From: Verrucomicrobiota bacterium
GTDB lineage: Bacteria; Verrucomicrobiota; Verrucomicrobiia; Verrucomicrobiales; Verrucomicrobiaceae
Direction of reading: 5' to 3'
NCBI GenBank assembly: GCA_017301975.1
Contig: JAFLEI010000007.1
Coordinates: 124,001 to 188,000 of the forward strand
Length of the DNA stretch: 64,000 nucleotides
The number at the start of each line of letters is the position of its first letter. Position 1 is the stretch's first letter. Below are positions 42,583 to 51,535 of this stretch, in pieces. The position numbers were made by a program, and so were the translations under genes. The notes under the pieces were generated by a model. It saw only the letters and a list, made by a program, of their open reading frames with translations. It ran no database searches and was not told where the DNA came from.

Positions 42583-44710
42583 ATCACCACCCGCACCGCC
42601 GCAGCTGCGCCTGACCGAGGATCATTTCATCAACCGCGAGCTGAGCTGGCTCGCCTTCAATTCGCGTGTTCTGGACGAAGTGGCACGCGCTGACCTGCCC
42701 GTACTCGAGCGCGTGAAGTTTCTCGCCATCACCGCCTCGAACCTCGATGAATTCTTCATGGTCCGCATCGGCGCCCTGCAGTTTCTGCGCGAGCAGGGCC
42801 TGCGCGTGCGCGACAACGCCGGCCTCACCCCCACGCAGCAATGGGAGCAGGTGCATCAGCAGGCCGCCGTCTTTGTGGCTCGGCAGTATGACATCCTCCA
42901 GCAGCAGCTCGTTCCCTTGATGAAGGAGAAGGGCATCCGCCGCCTCCATAATACCGACCTCACCCCCGCCCAGCGCACCCTGCTGCGCGAATACTTCGAC
43001 GAGCACATTTTTCCGGTTCTGTCTCCGGTCGTGGTCGATGACACCGGGGCCCGCGCAGCCATCCCGGCGCTCAACATCATCCTGCTCTGCACCGTGTCCG
43101 GCGGTGACACGGGTCACATGGAAAAGCGCCATGTCCTGCTGCCGCTTCCCGCCAATCTGCCGCGCCATGTTCTCGTGCCTGATCCCGAAGGCGGCCAGCA
43201 TCTCTATGTGAACCTGGAAGATGTCGTCGCGCTGTTCATCGGCGAGTTTTTCCCGGCGGAGAAAGTCTCCGCCCCGGCGCGCTTTCGCGTCAGCCGCAAC
43301 ACGGACATCACGGTCGACGACGAGGGTGCCTTCGACCTCGCCAGCGAGATGGAGCAGGTGCTCGAAAAGCGTTTGAAGAGCCCCGCCATCCGCATCGAAA
43401 TCGAAGCCGGTGCCTCGCGTGAGCACACACGCATCATCCGCGATCTTTGCGGCGCACGCACCGCGCAGATCTATGACATCCCAGGAGAGCTCGACCTGCG
43501 CGCCTATTTTCAAATCGCCGGCATCTCAGGATTCGAAGAGCTGAAGGTGGATCCCTGGGACAGCGTCCCCACCACGGCCATCACTCCCGGGGAAAGCATC
43601 TTTGATGCGATCAAACGCGGGGACATTCTGCTGCATCATCCGTATGAGAGCTTCGATCCCATCCTCTCGCTGGTGGAAGAGGCCGCGGCTGATCCGAACG
43701 TCATCGCCATCAAGCAGATCCTCTACCGCACCGCCAAGAACAGCCGCATCATCTCCGCCCTCATCCGCGCCGCGCAGGCCGGCAAGCACGTCACCGTGCT
43801 CGTGGAGCTCAAGGCCCGCTTCGATGAAGCCCGCAATCTTGAACGTGCCGCCGACCTCATCAATGCAGGCGCGCAGATCATTTACGGCGTCGCCGGCTTG
43901 AAGACGCATGCCAAGGTCTGCCTCGTCATGCGCCGCGAATCCGGCCACATGACGCGCTACATGCACTTCGGCACCGGCAATTACAATGAGGCCACCTCCA
44001 AGCTCTACACCGACATCAGCCTGCTCACCTGCCGCGCTGATTTTGGCGCTGACGCCTCCGCGTTTTTCAACACCGTCACCGGCCGTTCACGTTTCGTGCA
44101 TTTCAGCAAGCTCAGCATGGCACCCTACGGCCTGCGCGAGCGACTGGTCTCCATGATCCGCAGCGAAACCGAACGTGCCCGCCAGGGCGAAGCCGCCGAG
44201 ATCATGCTCAAGATGAACGCCCTCGAAGACCGCCAGATGATCGCAGCGCTCTACGAAGCCTCCCAGGCGGGCGTTAAGATCCGTCTCAACGTGCGTGGCA
44301 TCTGCTGCCTTCGCCCGGGGATCAAGGGCATCAGTGAAAACATCAGCGTCATCAGCATCATCGACCGCTATCTGGAGCACGCCCGCATCTTCTGGTTCCG
44401 CCAAGGTGGCAAGCCCGCCGTCTTCATCGCCAGCGCGGACTTCATGAACCGCAACCTTTCCAAGCGCGTCGAGCTCCTTACCCCCGTCGAAGACCGGGAG
44501 GCGCGCAAACGCCTGCAGCATATCCTCGAAGTCCACTTCGCCGACACCGCCCGTGGCCGCGTCCTCAAGGCCGACGGGACCTGGCACCTGCCCCAAATCA
44601 CCGCCGCCAAGGCGCGCCGCTCCCAGGAGCAGTTTGCCCGCGAAATGACCAAGCGTGCACGACAGGCCAATGAATCACCCGACGTGCTCGTGCCGCATAC
44701 GCCGAAGTGA
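42557..44710 (+). CDS. ppk1: polyphosphate kinase 1
   Basis: A 717-residue PPK1, which polymerises the terminal phosphate of ATP into polyphosphate. The N-domain starts 'INRELSWLAFNSRVL', and the catalytic region contains 'GLKTHAKVCLV' with the autophosphorylated His and 'YMHFGTGNYNE', then 'YLEHARIFWF' with the second His. All look intact. The length is standard. Its start lies inside the end of the Ppx-like gene (26-base overlap), so the pair forms one translational unit. It stops 9 bases before the convergent kinase-like gene. Confidence 0.95.
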   Translation: MTSSSPNPESPPAPPQLRLTEDHFINRELSWLAFNSRVLDEVARADLPVLERVKFLAITASNLDEFFMVRIGALQFLREQGLRVRDNAGLTPTQQWEQVHQQAAVFVARQYDILQQQLVPLMKEKGIRRLHNTDLTPAQRTLLREYFDEHIFPVLSPVVVDDTGARAAIPALNIILLCTVSGGDTGHMEKRHVLLPLPANLPRHVLVPDPEGGQHLYVNLEDVVALFIGEFFPAEKVSAPARFRVSRNTDITVDDEGAFDLASEMEQVLEKRLKSPAIRIEIEAGASREHTRIIRDLCGARTAQIYDIPGELDLRAYFQIAGISGFEELKVDPWDSVPTTAITPGESIFDAIKRGDILLHHPYESFDPILSLVEEAAADPNVIAIKQILYRTAKNSRIISALIRAAQAGKHVTVLVELKARFDEARNLERAADLINAGAQIIYGVAGLKTHAKVCLVMRRESGHMTRYMHFGTGNYNEATSKLYTDISLLTCRADFGADASAFFNTVTGRSRFVHFSKLSMAPYGLRERLVSMIRSETERARQGEAAEIMLKMNALEDRQMIAALYEASQAGVKIRLNVRGICCLRPGIKGISENISVISIIDRYLEHARIFWFRQGGKPAVFIASADFMNRNLSKRVELLTPVEDREARKRLQHILEVHFADTARGRVLKADGTWHLPQITAAKARRSQEQFAREMTKRARQANESPDVLVPHTPK

Positions 44711-44719
44711 TTTTCTGAG

Positions 44720-45241
44720 TTATGCATTCTGCGGCGTAAAATCATCGGGCTCGAGCATGGCGGGGACATCAATCGCGGTCATGTCGCCATCAAGTGTCAC
44801 AAGAATATTGCCTCCATGCGTATCTGCGCAGATCACGCGGTCAGCCTCTCGAAACCAGACACTTTTGCCATGCCAGGTGCAGTGCTGAAAGCTTCGCTGG
44901 CTGAAAAACAATTCAATTTCTTCAATCTCGGCAGGTCTTCCTTGGATTGCCTGCTGTGATGTAATGACTCGCATCAATGCAAAGCTCGGCTCGATGTCAT
45001 CCCCAAAAATTTGGTTCTGCAGCCTCAGTCGATCAAGATAGCCGACGGGGGTTGCTTCAGTGCCATTAGGCAAGACCCCGAATGAATTGTCGTAAGTCGC
45101 CTTCAGCACACGCGGGTTCTCATCTCTCGAATTGGAAAACCACACCTCGTGTTCGTAGCCAAACGCGTCTGGAGGTCTGCTCAGATTTTCAAAGCGACGG
45201 GTGACTCCGCAGCTTTCAGCCCATCGTCGGAGGGCCTCCAT
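44720..45241 (-). CDS. polyvalent-kinase-like protein
   Basis: A 173-residue protein with two segments that recall the putative polyvalent protein kinase domain: 'GYEHEVWFSNSRDENPRVLK' and, later, 'ADTHGGNILVTLDGDMTAID', which has a D-x-H-x-x-N pattern and a following Asp. Such domains are known from phage polyvalent proteins and from small mobile cassettes. Codon use is more AT-rich at third positions than in the neighbours. The frame is open up to 45379, but a second frame with better codon bias overlaps there, so I start at the internal ATG at 45241. The family call is moderate. Confidence 0.6.
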   Translation of the reverse strand: MEALRRWAESCGVTRRFENLSRPPDAFGYEHEVWFSNSRDENPRVLKATYDNSFGVLPNGTEATPVGYLDRLRLQNQIFGDDIEPSFALMRVITSQQAIQGRPAEIEEIELFFSQRSFQHCTWHGKSVWFREADRVICADTHGGNILVTLDGDMTAIDVPAMLEPDDFTPQNA

Positions 45242-45372
45242 TTCGGCTGCAAGGCGTGTCGCTGCAAATAAACCTCCACCACGGAGAATTGCTTCAGCGC
45301 CTCTTCGCGTGTTTTCAAGGGCGACTTCAAGCGTGCTTGGCGCATCTGTTCTGCAAATTGCTTCGGGGTCAT
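45181..45372 (-). CDS. possible 63-residue protein in front of the kinase-like gene
   Basis: A 63-residue frame from an ATG at 45372 ('MTPKQFAEQMRQARLK' onward) that overlaps the kinase-like frame. Its third-codon G+C, counted by hand, is about 68%, compared with about 42% for the other frame across the same bases, and it reads like a normal soluble helical protein. No family is recognised. If real, the kinase-like gene begins inside it, 61 bases before its stop. A toxin-antitoxin-like or cassette pair is a possibility but is not shown. Confidence 0.4.
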   Translation of the reverse strand: MTPKQFAEQMRQARLKSPLKTREEALKQFSVVEVYLQRHALQPKWRPSDDGLKAAESPVALKI

Positions 45373-45441
45373 TGTGCATCCTCCGATGGATTGCTTGAAA
45401 ATTAACTGAGCCAATCTCGAGTGCAAGCTCCTATGAACGCA

Positions 45442-46173
45442 TTACGCCGCCCACAGCGCCTTGTATACCAGCGCTCCGAAGATCCCGCCGATGATCGGAC
45501 CCACGACGGGAATCCACGAATAGCCCCAGTCGGAACCGCCCTTGCCGGGAATCGGCAGAATGAAATGTGCGAGGCGGGGGCCCAGATCCCGCGCTGGATT
45601 GATCGCATAGCCCGTGGGACCGCCAAGAGAGAGACCGATCGCACCCACGAGCATCCCGACGATCGCGGGGGCGAATCCTTTGTCCCAGCCAGAGTTGGGC
45701 AGCAGATTGGCGGGAGACAAAATCGCTAGCAATCCGAACATCAGCATGGCGGTGCCAAGGGCCTCACAGATCAGATTGCTAACGGTATGCCGGATCGCGG
45801 GGCCGGTGCTGAAGACACCCAGTTTGTCGCCTGCCGAAGTCGTGACTGGCCAGTGCGGCAAATAGGTCAGATAGACCAGCACGCCCCCGAGAAATCCGCC
45901 CGCCATCTGTGCCGCGATGTATCCCGGCACCAGTCCCCATCCGAATTTACCGATGGAGGCCAGTCCCAGCGTCACGGCGGGATTGAGATGCGCCCCGCTG
46001 ATGGCATTCGTGCAGTACACGGCGATCGCCACCGCAAGCCCCCACCCTGCAGTGATGACAATCCAGCCTCCATTGTTCCCTTTCGTTTGTTTCAGAAGGA
46101 CGTTCGCCACGACGCCATCGCCGAGGAAGACCAGGATCATTGTACCGAGAAGTTCTGCGAGATAGGCTGACAT
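45442..46173 (-). CDS. glpF: aquaglyceroporin (MIP family)
   Basis: A 243-residue MIP channel with six helices and both NPA motifs: 'SGAHLNPAVTLG' and 'GYAINPARDLGPRL'. The Asp after the second NPAR is the marker of glycerol-conducting members, so glycerol or other small polyols are the likely solutes. The ATG at 46173 gives the family N-terminus. No glpK or glpD lies nearby. It follows the MlaE-type gene by 88 bases on the same strand. Confidence 0.92.
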   Translation of the reverse strand: MSAYLAELLGTMILVFLGDGVVANVLLKQTKGNNGGWIVITAGWGLAVAIAVYCTNAISGAHLNPAVTLGLASIGKFGWGLVPGYIAAQMAGGFLGGVLVYLTYLPHWPVTTSAGDKLGVFSTGPAIRHTVSNLICEALGTAMLMFGLLAILSPANLLPNSGWDKGFAPAIVGMLVGAIGLSLGGPTGYAINPARDLGPRLAHFILPIPGKGGSDWGYSWIPVVGPIIGGIFGALVYKALWAA

Positions 46174-46261
46174 GGCGGTGGTTGGATTAGTTGAATTTCC
46201 GCGCAGGCTATCGGGCAGGGCCAAAAAGAGCAAGCTTGGAGATTTTGCCCCAGCGCCTCCC

Positions 46262-47086
46262 TCACGATGCCGAGCCCATCGGCGACACATAGTTCAGCGC
46301 GATTGTCAGGAAAAAATTCGAAACCAGCATCGTCAGTGAAGAGTACACCACCGAACGTGTGGTGCCTTTCCCAACACCCACGGCGCCATCCTCCGCCATG
46401 AGTCCCTGATGGCAGCTGATCAGCGTGATGATGATGCCAAACACCAGGCCCTTGAACATGCCGATGCCCACGTCCAGCACCTCCGTATGGTCCAAGGTAT
46501 GCTGCCAGAACCAACCGCCCGGCACGCCAAAGCCATAGACGATAAGCGCATAGGAAGCCATCAAACCAAAGGCGATGCTTTCCGCCACCAGCAGCGGCAT
46601 GGACACGCACATCGCCAGAAAGCGTGGCAACACCAGATAGTCGACCGGATGCACCCCCATGACTCGCAGGGCATCGATCTGCTCGGTGACTTTCATCGTG
46701 CCAATGTCCGCCGCCATGGCGGCACCGACACGTCCGGACACCATCAATCCCGCCAGCACCGGCCCCAGCTCACGGCAGAGCGCCACCGAGACTATGGCCC
46801 CCACCGTGGATTCAATTCCAAACTCCTTGAACTTCGCATACGACTGAAACGCAAACACCGCGCCGGTGAAGGCCCCGGTCACCACCACGACAAGCTGTGA
46901 TCCGTAACCAATCGCCAAGATCTGGTGCGCCACCAGTTTCAGCCGCCACCTTCCGCTCTTCAGTCCGATCATCAGCTCGCCAGTCAATGCGGCGATCTGC
47001 CCCAGCCACGACAGCACGCCAAGAAAACTCCGACCCACAAAGGCCAGCCAGTCCATGCATCGCAGTGATTCCATGCCCTCATGCAT
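46262..47086 (-). CDS. MlaE family lipid ABC permease
   Basis: A 274-residue membrane protein of the MlaE/YrbE family, the permease of phospholipid (Mla/Mce) transporters. The family core 'VSVALCRELGPVLAGLMVSGRVGAAMAADIGTMKVTEQIDAL' region is unmistakable. It needs an MlaF-type ATPase and an MlaD-type substrate-binding protein; neither gene is in this neighbourhood, and an aquaporin gene follows instead. The frame extends to a GTG at 47140, but the ATG at 47086 is preferred. No ribosome binding site is visible. Confidence 0.9.
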   Translation of the reverse strand: MHEGMESLRCMDWLAFVGRSFLGVLSWLGQIAALTGELMIGLKSGRWRLKLVAHQILAIGYGSQLVVVVTGAFTGAVFAFQSYAKFKEFGIESTVGAIVSVALCRELGPVLAGLMVSGRVGAAMAADIGTMKVTEQIDALRVMGVHPVDYLVLPRFLAMCVSMPLLVAESIAFGLMASYALIVYGFGVPGGWFWQHTLDHTEVLDVGIGMFKGLVFGIIITLISCHQGLMAEDGAVGVGKGTTRSVVYSSLTMLVSNFFLTIALNYVSPMGSAS

Positions 47087-47268
47087 GCCGAATCCGCAGG
47101 CATCGTGAAGCCACGCCCTTGTGCCTTTTTCGTCACGCACTTGCCTGCATCAAACCATCCCCGGTGACACCTTTTGAAATGACACAGGCCAGCAGGCGTT
47201 ATAACGGTCTCAACCCATGCTGCACTCAGCAAAGTGAGTGACCAAAAACAAACACCCGGCCTGCCCTT

Positions 47269-48042
47269 ATGAAAACGATTCCCGCGCTCATCCTTTTCTT
47301 GTCATCCATGCATGCGCTTGCTGCCATCCATGCACAAGAGGCTCAGGAGAAAGTGGTGCCGGAATTAGTGCCTCTCCAGGCGGATTATGATTCGAAATCA
47401 AAAGCACAGATCATGCAGCCTTATGAAAATGCGATGGCTGATTTGAACGCCAAGTATTTGGCGACCCTGGAAAACTCACGTGCTTCAGCCCAGAAGACAG
47501 GGAAACTGGATGATGCACTTGCCTATAAGGCGGAAATCGAATCCGTCGTCGCCTCGAAGTCCGTGCCCTCGACGGATGATGCTGACACTCAGGACGGCTT
47601 GAAAAAACTGCGTTCGGCTTATCGCACAGCGGCGGGGAAACTGTCTCAGGAAAAAGGTCGAAAGCTGCAGCCATTGAAAGATGCTTATTCCAGGGTTTTG
47701 GACCCGCTGGTAATTCGGCTGACCAAAGAAGGCCGTCTTGAGGAGGCTCAGATTGTCAAAGCCAGGCAGGACCGTCTCAAGCCGCTTCCTTCTGGCCCGC
47801 TCAAGATCGTTGGCAAATGGAACACCACGCAAAGCAACGACCTCAAAATGGAAATGACCTTCAACAAGGACTACACCTACAACTACTGGAAAGACACGGG
47901 CAAATTCAGCTACAAAGGCGGCAAATACCTTCTCGTTCACACCTGGGATTGGGAGATCAAACTGACGGATGATGACACTTTCGATGGAGTATGCACCCGC
48001 GGTGAAGTCGGAGTGAAAATCCACGGAGAACGAATGCCTTGA
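47269..48042 (+). CDS. exported coiled-coil protein of unknown function
   Basis: A 257-residue protein with a signal peptide (ends near 'HALAAIHAQE'). Residues about 35-175 are Lys/Glu/Ala-rich with heptad-like spacing, which suggests a long coiled coil ('YENAMADLNAKYLATLENSR', 'AAGKLSQEKGRKLQPLKDAY'). The C-terminal 75 residues form a small beta-rich domain ('KIVGKWNTTQSNDLKMEMTFN' start, then 'WEIKLTDDDTFDGV'), similar in kind to a lipocalin-like or META-like barrel. I do not recognise a named family. The protein resembles other exported hypotheticals of Verrucomicrobia. Confidence 0.75.
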   Translation: MKTIPALILFLSSMHALAAIHAQEAQEKVVPELVPLQADYDSKSKAQIMQPYENAMADLNAKYLATLENSRASAQKTGKLDDALAYKAEIESVVASKSVPSTDDADTQDGLKKLRSAYRTAAGKLSQEKGRKLQPLKDAYSRVLDPLVIRLTKEGRLEEAQIVKARQDRLKPLPSGPLKIVGKWNTTQSNDLKMEMTFNKDYTYNYWKDTGKFSYKGGKYLLVHTWDWEIKLTDDDTFDGVCTRGEVGVKIHGERMP

Positions 48043-48046
48043 TAGC

Positions 48047-48064
48047 GTGCGAGTGCCCTCGCAC
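48047..48064. terminator. hairpin between convergent genes
   Basis: 7-bp stem GTGCGAG / CTCGCAC with a 4-base loop, between two genes that read towards each other. No T-tract, so weak. Confidence 0.4.
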
Positions 48065-48084
48065 GGTTGTCAGAATGACGCTCA

Positions 48085-49578
48085 CTACTCCACCCGCGCC
48101 GTCTTCAACCGCTCGTCATCCAGATCGAGCCGATACATGATCTGGTTGTAGTCATAGCGCGGCGTTGCAACGAGATTGCCGGAAAACGTTTCGGCGTAAG
48201 TGCCTTGAAAATAGATCAGGCGTCCCTCCTGCTGGTCAAAAAACGCATGATGGCTGGGATTGTAGAAACTGTACTTCGGATGCGTGGCGATCTTCACCGC
48301 CTTGCGCCAGGGGCCTTCAATCTGCTTCGCCTCCACGTACCAGACCTCCCCGAGATAAGAGACTCCACCACCTTCCTGCACCGCGATCATGACCCACCGT
48401 TCGCGTTGTTTGTTCCAGTGCACACTGCCTGCATGCAGATGCACCGGCTTGCCCGTCTGCGCATCCACCACCTGCATGCGCGCTTTGTCCTCAGGCATCT
48501 TCTTTTCAGCGATGAGGCTTCTCTCATCCTTCTGCGTTGTCGGAGGCCGTGCCTTCTGCCAAACATGCTCGCCATGCTCCTCCGACCATGCCAGGGACTC
48601 ATAGGCCGAAGTGTTCAGCACCGATTCATAAGCCGCTTTCACCCGGGTGCGACAGAAGGGCGTGGAAAAGTAAATCCAGTCCCCGTCCGCTCCTTTGACC
48701 CGCACGGCATTGCCCTGAGGATGCTGCCAGTCAAACTCATCTCCCAGAACCGTGGTACGCTGAAAGCGTCCGCTTGATTCATCCAGCTCGGCCAGCCCAT
48801 GCTCCAGCCGTTTGCCCAGATCTCGCCAGCGTGAATAATGCGCCATGAGATGCTCCTTGTTTGCGGCATCCATCACGGTGTGCATGCCAAACAACCACAC
48901 TGCACCCGGCTCCTCCACCGGCAGCATCTTGGCCACCGCCCCGTTTTCATCGGTGATGTATTCAAAGTGAATGCCGTGCTCGGGATCGAGGCCGCCTTTG
49001 TCCGGCGTATCGCTCCATGCTGCCGTGGAATGAAAATTGCCCAATGGGTAGTTAGGGCGGTTCGTATCTCCAAAAATCCAGAAATAGCGCCCTTTCCACG
49101 GCACCACCTGCACCGAGTCCTGCCCCATGACATCCGCAAACAAGTTCGGGCTCGGCAAAGGTGGCTCATGCCCCAGCAAGGTGCTGTCGCGATAAATCCC
49201 CTGCCCTGTCAGCCGGCACAAACGCTCCGCAATGTTGGTGCGCAGCACCTTCACCTCCACCGACTTCCCTGCCACGGGTTTCAGCCTCACACCGACAAAA
49301 CCAAATCCATCCTTTGGCAGCGAATAGCCCGGACACTCCACGCCAAAATACACCTGGCGGTTCATCAATCCCGGCTCGTTGAAGGCGATCCAGCCCGCGC
49401 TGTCCGTCGTCAGCGCGATGTGGTTGGTTGTTTTCAGTGTGACCAGCGGCACACCGCGCCCCGTGCTTTCATCGATCACATGGATGCCGAAATACTCTTC
49501 CGGCGCAGCACCCAGCAGCGCTGGCAGACATGCCAAAACCAGAAGCAGCCGGCGGAAAAACATGTGCAGGTTTACCAT
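48085..49578 (-). CDS. exported beta-propeller-like protein (DUF4185-type pattern)
   Basis: A 497-residue protein with a signal peptide (ends near 'ALLGAAPE') and an N-terminal domain with 'GIHVIDESTGRGVPLVTLKT', as in carboxypeptidase-like regulatory domains. The middle and C-terminal parts contain repeated beta segments, with 'RYFWIFGDTNRPNYPLGNF' recalling DUF4185 and glycoside-hydrolase propellers ('WIYFSTPFCRTRVK', 'RLIYFQGTYAETF'). Carbohydrate binding or hydrolysis is a reasonable guess, but no catalytic residues were assigned. An ATG 15 bases further on (49563) would also keep the signal peptide. Confidence 0.7.
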   Translation of the reverse strand: MVNLHMFFRRLLLVLACLPALLGAAPEEYFGIHVIDESTGRGVPLVTLKTTNHIALTTDSAGWIAFNEPGLMNRQVYFGVECPGYSLPKDGFGFVGVRLKPVAGKSVEVKVLRTNIAERLCRLTGQGIYRDSTLLGHEPPLPSPNLFADVMGQDSVQVVPWKGRYFWIFGDTNRPNYPLGNFHSTAAWSDTPDKGGLDPEHGIHFEYITDENGAVAKMLPVEEPGAVWLFGMHTVMDAANKEHLMAHYSRWRDLGKRLEHGLAELDESSGRFQRTTVLGDEFDWQHPQGNAVRVKGADGDWIYFSTPFCRTRVKAAYESVLNTSAYESLAWSEEHGEHVWQKARPPTTQKDERSLIAEKKMPEDKARMQVVDAQTGKPVHLHAGSVHWNKQRERWVMIAVQEGGGVSYLGEVWYVEAKQIEGPWRKAVKIATHPKYSFYNPSHHAFFDQQEGRLIYFQGTYAETFSGNLVATPRYDYNQIMYRLDLDDERLKTARVE

Positions 49579-49650
49579 GAATGGGCCGCGTCAGGAAAGG
49601 ACTAATTCCCGACGCTTGACACCCGGTTCACAGATGCGAAGTCGCCGGGC

Positions 49651-50442
49651 ATGTTTTTCGACACGCACACCCACCTTGGCAGCAAACAATTTGACGGCGA
49701 CCTGCCCGCCGTGCTGGCACGTGCGCGTGCTGCCGGCGTCACACGCATGGTGGCGCCCGCCACGGATCTCGAAAACGCCCGCAAACTCCTCGCCATCGCC
49801 GAAAACGAATCGGATGTGCGTGTGGCGGTGGGCATACATCCGTGCGATTCGGATTCGGTCACCGGAGATGATTGGATCCACGAACTGCGGGATCTGGCGC
49901 GGCATCCCAAGGTCTGCGCCATCGGCGAGATCGGTCTCGATTACTTCCATGCTCCACCGGAGGGTTTCTCCCTTGCAGACTGGAAGGCCCATCAGGCCAG
50001 GGTGCTTACGGCACAGCTTGAACTCGCGGCCGAGTTGAAGCTGAACGTGATCCTGCACAATCGCGAAAGCTGGGAAGATCTCACCGCGCTCGTCCTGCCG
50101 TTCAGTGACCGGCTTCGCGGCGTTTTCCACTGCTTCACCGGAACATTGGAGCAGGCACAGCCGCTACTGGAGCACGGCCACCTCATTTCCTTCACCGGCA
50201 TCGTGAGTTTCAAAAACGCCGGCATCATTGCCAAAACGGCGCGCCTGGTGCCTGCGGGCAGCTACATGATCGAGACCGATGCCCCCTACCTCGCGCCGGT
50301 GCCGCATCGCGGCAAACGCTGCGAAGCCGCCTATGTGGCAGACACCGCTCGCGCCATCGCCGCCCTGCGCGGGGAAGCCGTTGAAAAAGTCGCCGCCGAC
50401 ACGACCCAGACCGCGCTTCAATTCTTCCGCGGCTGGGATTGA
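49651..50442 (+). CDS. tatD: TatD family metal-dependent hydrolase
   Basis: A 263-residue TIM-barrel hydrolase of the TatD family. Metal ligands are visible: 'FFDTHTHLG' (first His pair), 'AIGEIGLDYFHA' with the Glu, 'VILHNRES' and 'VFHCFTGT' with His, and 'IETDAPYLAPVPHRGKRCEA' with the Asp. TatD proteins act as 3'-exonucleases on DNA and RNA ends and are linked with DNA repair. Despite the name they are not part of the Tat export machinery. It is followed by a DUF6807 gene 47 bases later, and the two share no obvious function. Confidence 0.92.
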   Translation: MFFDTHTHLGSKQFDGDLPAVLARARAAGVTRMVAPATDLENARKLLAIAENESDVRVAVGIHPCDSDSVTGDDWIHELRDLARHPKVCAIGEIGLDYFHAPPEGFSLADWKAHQARVLTAQLELAAELKLNVILHNRESWEDLTALVLPFSDRLRGVFHCFTGTLEQAQPLLEHGHLISFTGIVSFKNAGIIAKTARLVPAGSYMIETDAPYLAPVPHRGKRCEAAYVADTARAIAALRGEAVEKVAADTTQTALQFFRGWD

Positions 50443-50489
50443 TCTCCGCCGAAAGCATTCCAATCTCTCCCACGTTCACTGCCACAACC

Positions 50490-51464
50490 ATGAAACTGCT
50501 ACTCGCCGCATCACTCCTGCTCGCATCCCTTGCCAGCGCCGCCCAATTCACCGTCGAAAAAACTGCCTCGGGCGGTGCCATCGTGAAAGTCGATGGTCAG
50601 GTCTTCGCCGAATACATCGTGGATCAGGCCAACAAGCCCTATCTCGCACCGGTCTTTGGCCCCACGGGCAAACAGATGACGCGCAACTACCCGATGAAGA
50701 CCATCGAAGGTGAACAGCATGATCATCCCCACCATCGTGGCATCTGTTTTGGCAGCGAAGGCATCAACGGCGTGGAATCCTGGGCCGAACGGCTCACCTT
50801 CGGCGACTCGCCCAAGAGTGCCGAGCGCACCACCCACCTTGGCAGCGAAAAACACCGCGAGTACAAGACCCTGGAGGCCAAGCCTGACTCTGCGGTCATT
50901 GTCTCCATCATTGATTACCTTGATCCTGCTGGAAAAAAATATCTCGAAGAAGAGCGCACCATGATCTTCCGCGCCGGCCAAGACAGCCGCAGCATCGAGA
51001 TGAAGCAGATCCTCACCGCCACCGAAGGACTGGCTCATTTCGAAGACAAAAAAGACGCCGGCCTCAGCATCCGAGTTCCCACTGAGATGGCTGTCGAGAT
51101 GGGTAAGAATCAAAAAGGCAGCGGCCACATCATCACCAGCGAAGGCCTCACTGATGCTGCAGCCTGGGGCAAACGCGCCAAATGGTGTGACTACTACGGC
51201 GTCGTCGGTGGTGAGCACGTCGGCGTTGCCATGCTGAATCATCCTTCCAGCTTCCGCTTTCCCACACCATGGCATGTCCGCACCTATGGCCTCTTCACCG
51301 CCAATCCTTTCGGCACCAAGTCACTCGACAAGGATGCACCTGATGGCGCTTACGATCTCAAGAAGGGTGAATACACCTTCCTGCGCCACCTCTTCCTCTT
51401 CCACAAGGGCGATGAAAAGGAAGGCAAGGTCGCTGAAGCCTACGAGGCATTCGCGAAAGAATAA
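50490..51464 (+). CDS. DUF6807 (PmoA-like) exported protein
   Basis: A 324-residue exported protein of the DUF6807/PmoA-like family. Signal peptide ends near 'LASAAQF'. Family segments include 'GEQHDHPHHRGICFG' (a His cluster that may bind metal) and 'WCDYYGVVGGEHVGVAMLNHPSS'. The family is common in sugar-degrading Planctomycetes, Verrucomicrobia and Bacteroidetes, often near dehydrogenases or isomerases, but its activity is unknown. The ATG at 50490 gives the signal peptide. It is followed by a long inverted repeat at 51487-51535. Confidence 0.88.
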   Translation: MKLLLAASLLLASLASAAQFTVEKTASGGAIVKVDGQVFAEYIVDQANKPYLAPVFGPTGKQMTRNYPMKTIEGEQHDHPHHRGICFGSEGINGVESWAERLTFGDSPKSAERTTHLGSEKHREYKTLEAKPDSAVIVSIIDYLDPAGKKYLEEERTMIFRAGQDSRSIEMKQILTATEGLAHFEDKKDAGLSIRVPTEMAVEMGKNQKGSGHIITSEGLTDAAAWGKRAKWCDYYGVVGGEHVGVAMLNHPSSFRFPTPWHVRTYGLFTANPFGTKSLDKDAPDGAYDLKKGEYTFLRHLFLFHKGDEKEGKVAEAYEAFAKE

Positions 51465-51486
51465 GCAACTCGGATAGACCGCACGC

Positions 51487-51535
51487 GGGGCGAAAAAAGG
51501 ATGCAAGGTGACCTCACCTGCTCTTTTTTCGCCCC
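51487..51535. terminator. long inverted repeat abutting a start codon
   Basis: Perfect 13-base arms GGGGCGAAAAAAG / CTTTTTTCGCCCC, with an inner palindrome AGGTGA-CC-TCACCT. The structure spans 49 bases, and its last base touches the ATG of the FAD oxidoreductase gene at 51536. Its T-run would act as a terminator for the DUF6807 gene upstream, but the placement also puts it in the leader of the gene downstream. Confidence 0.8.
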
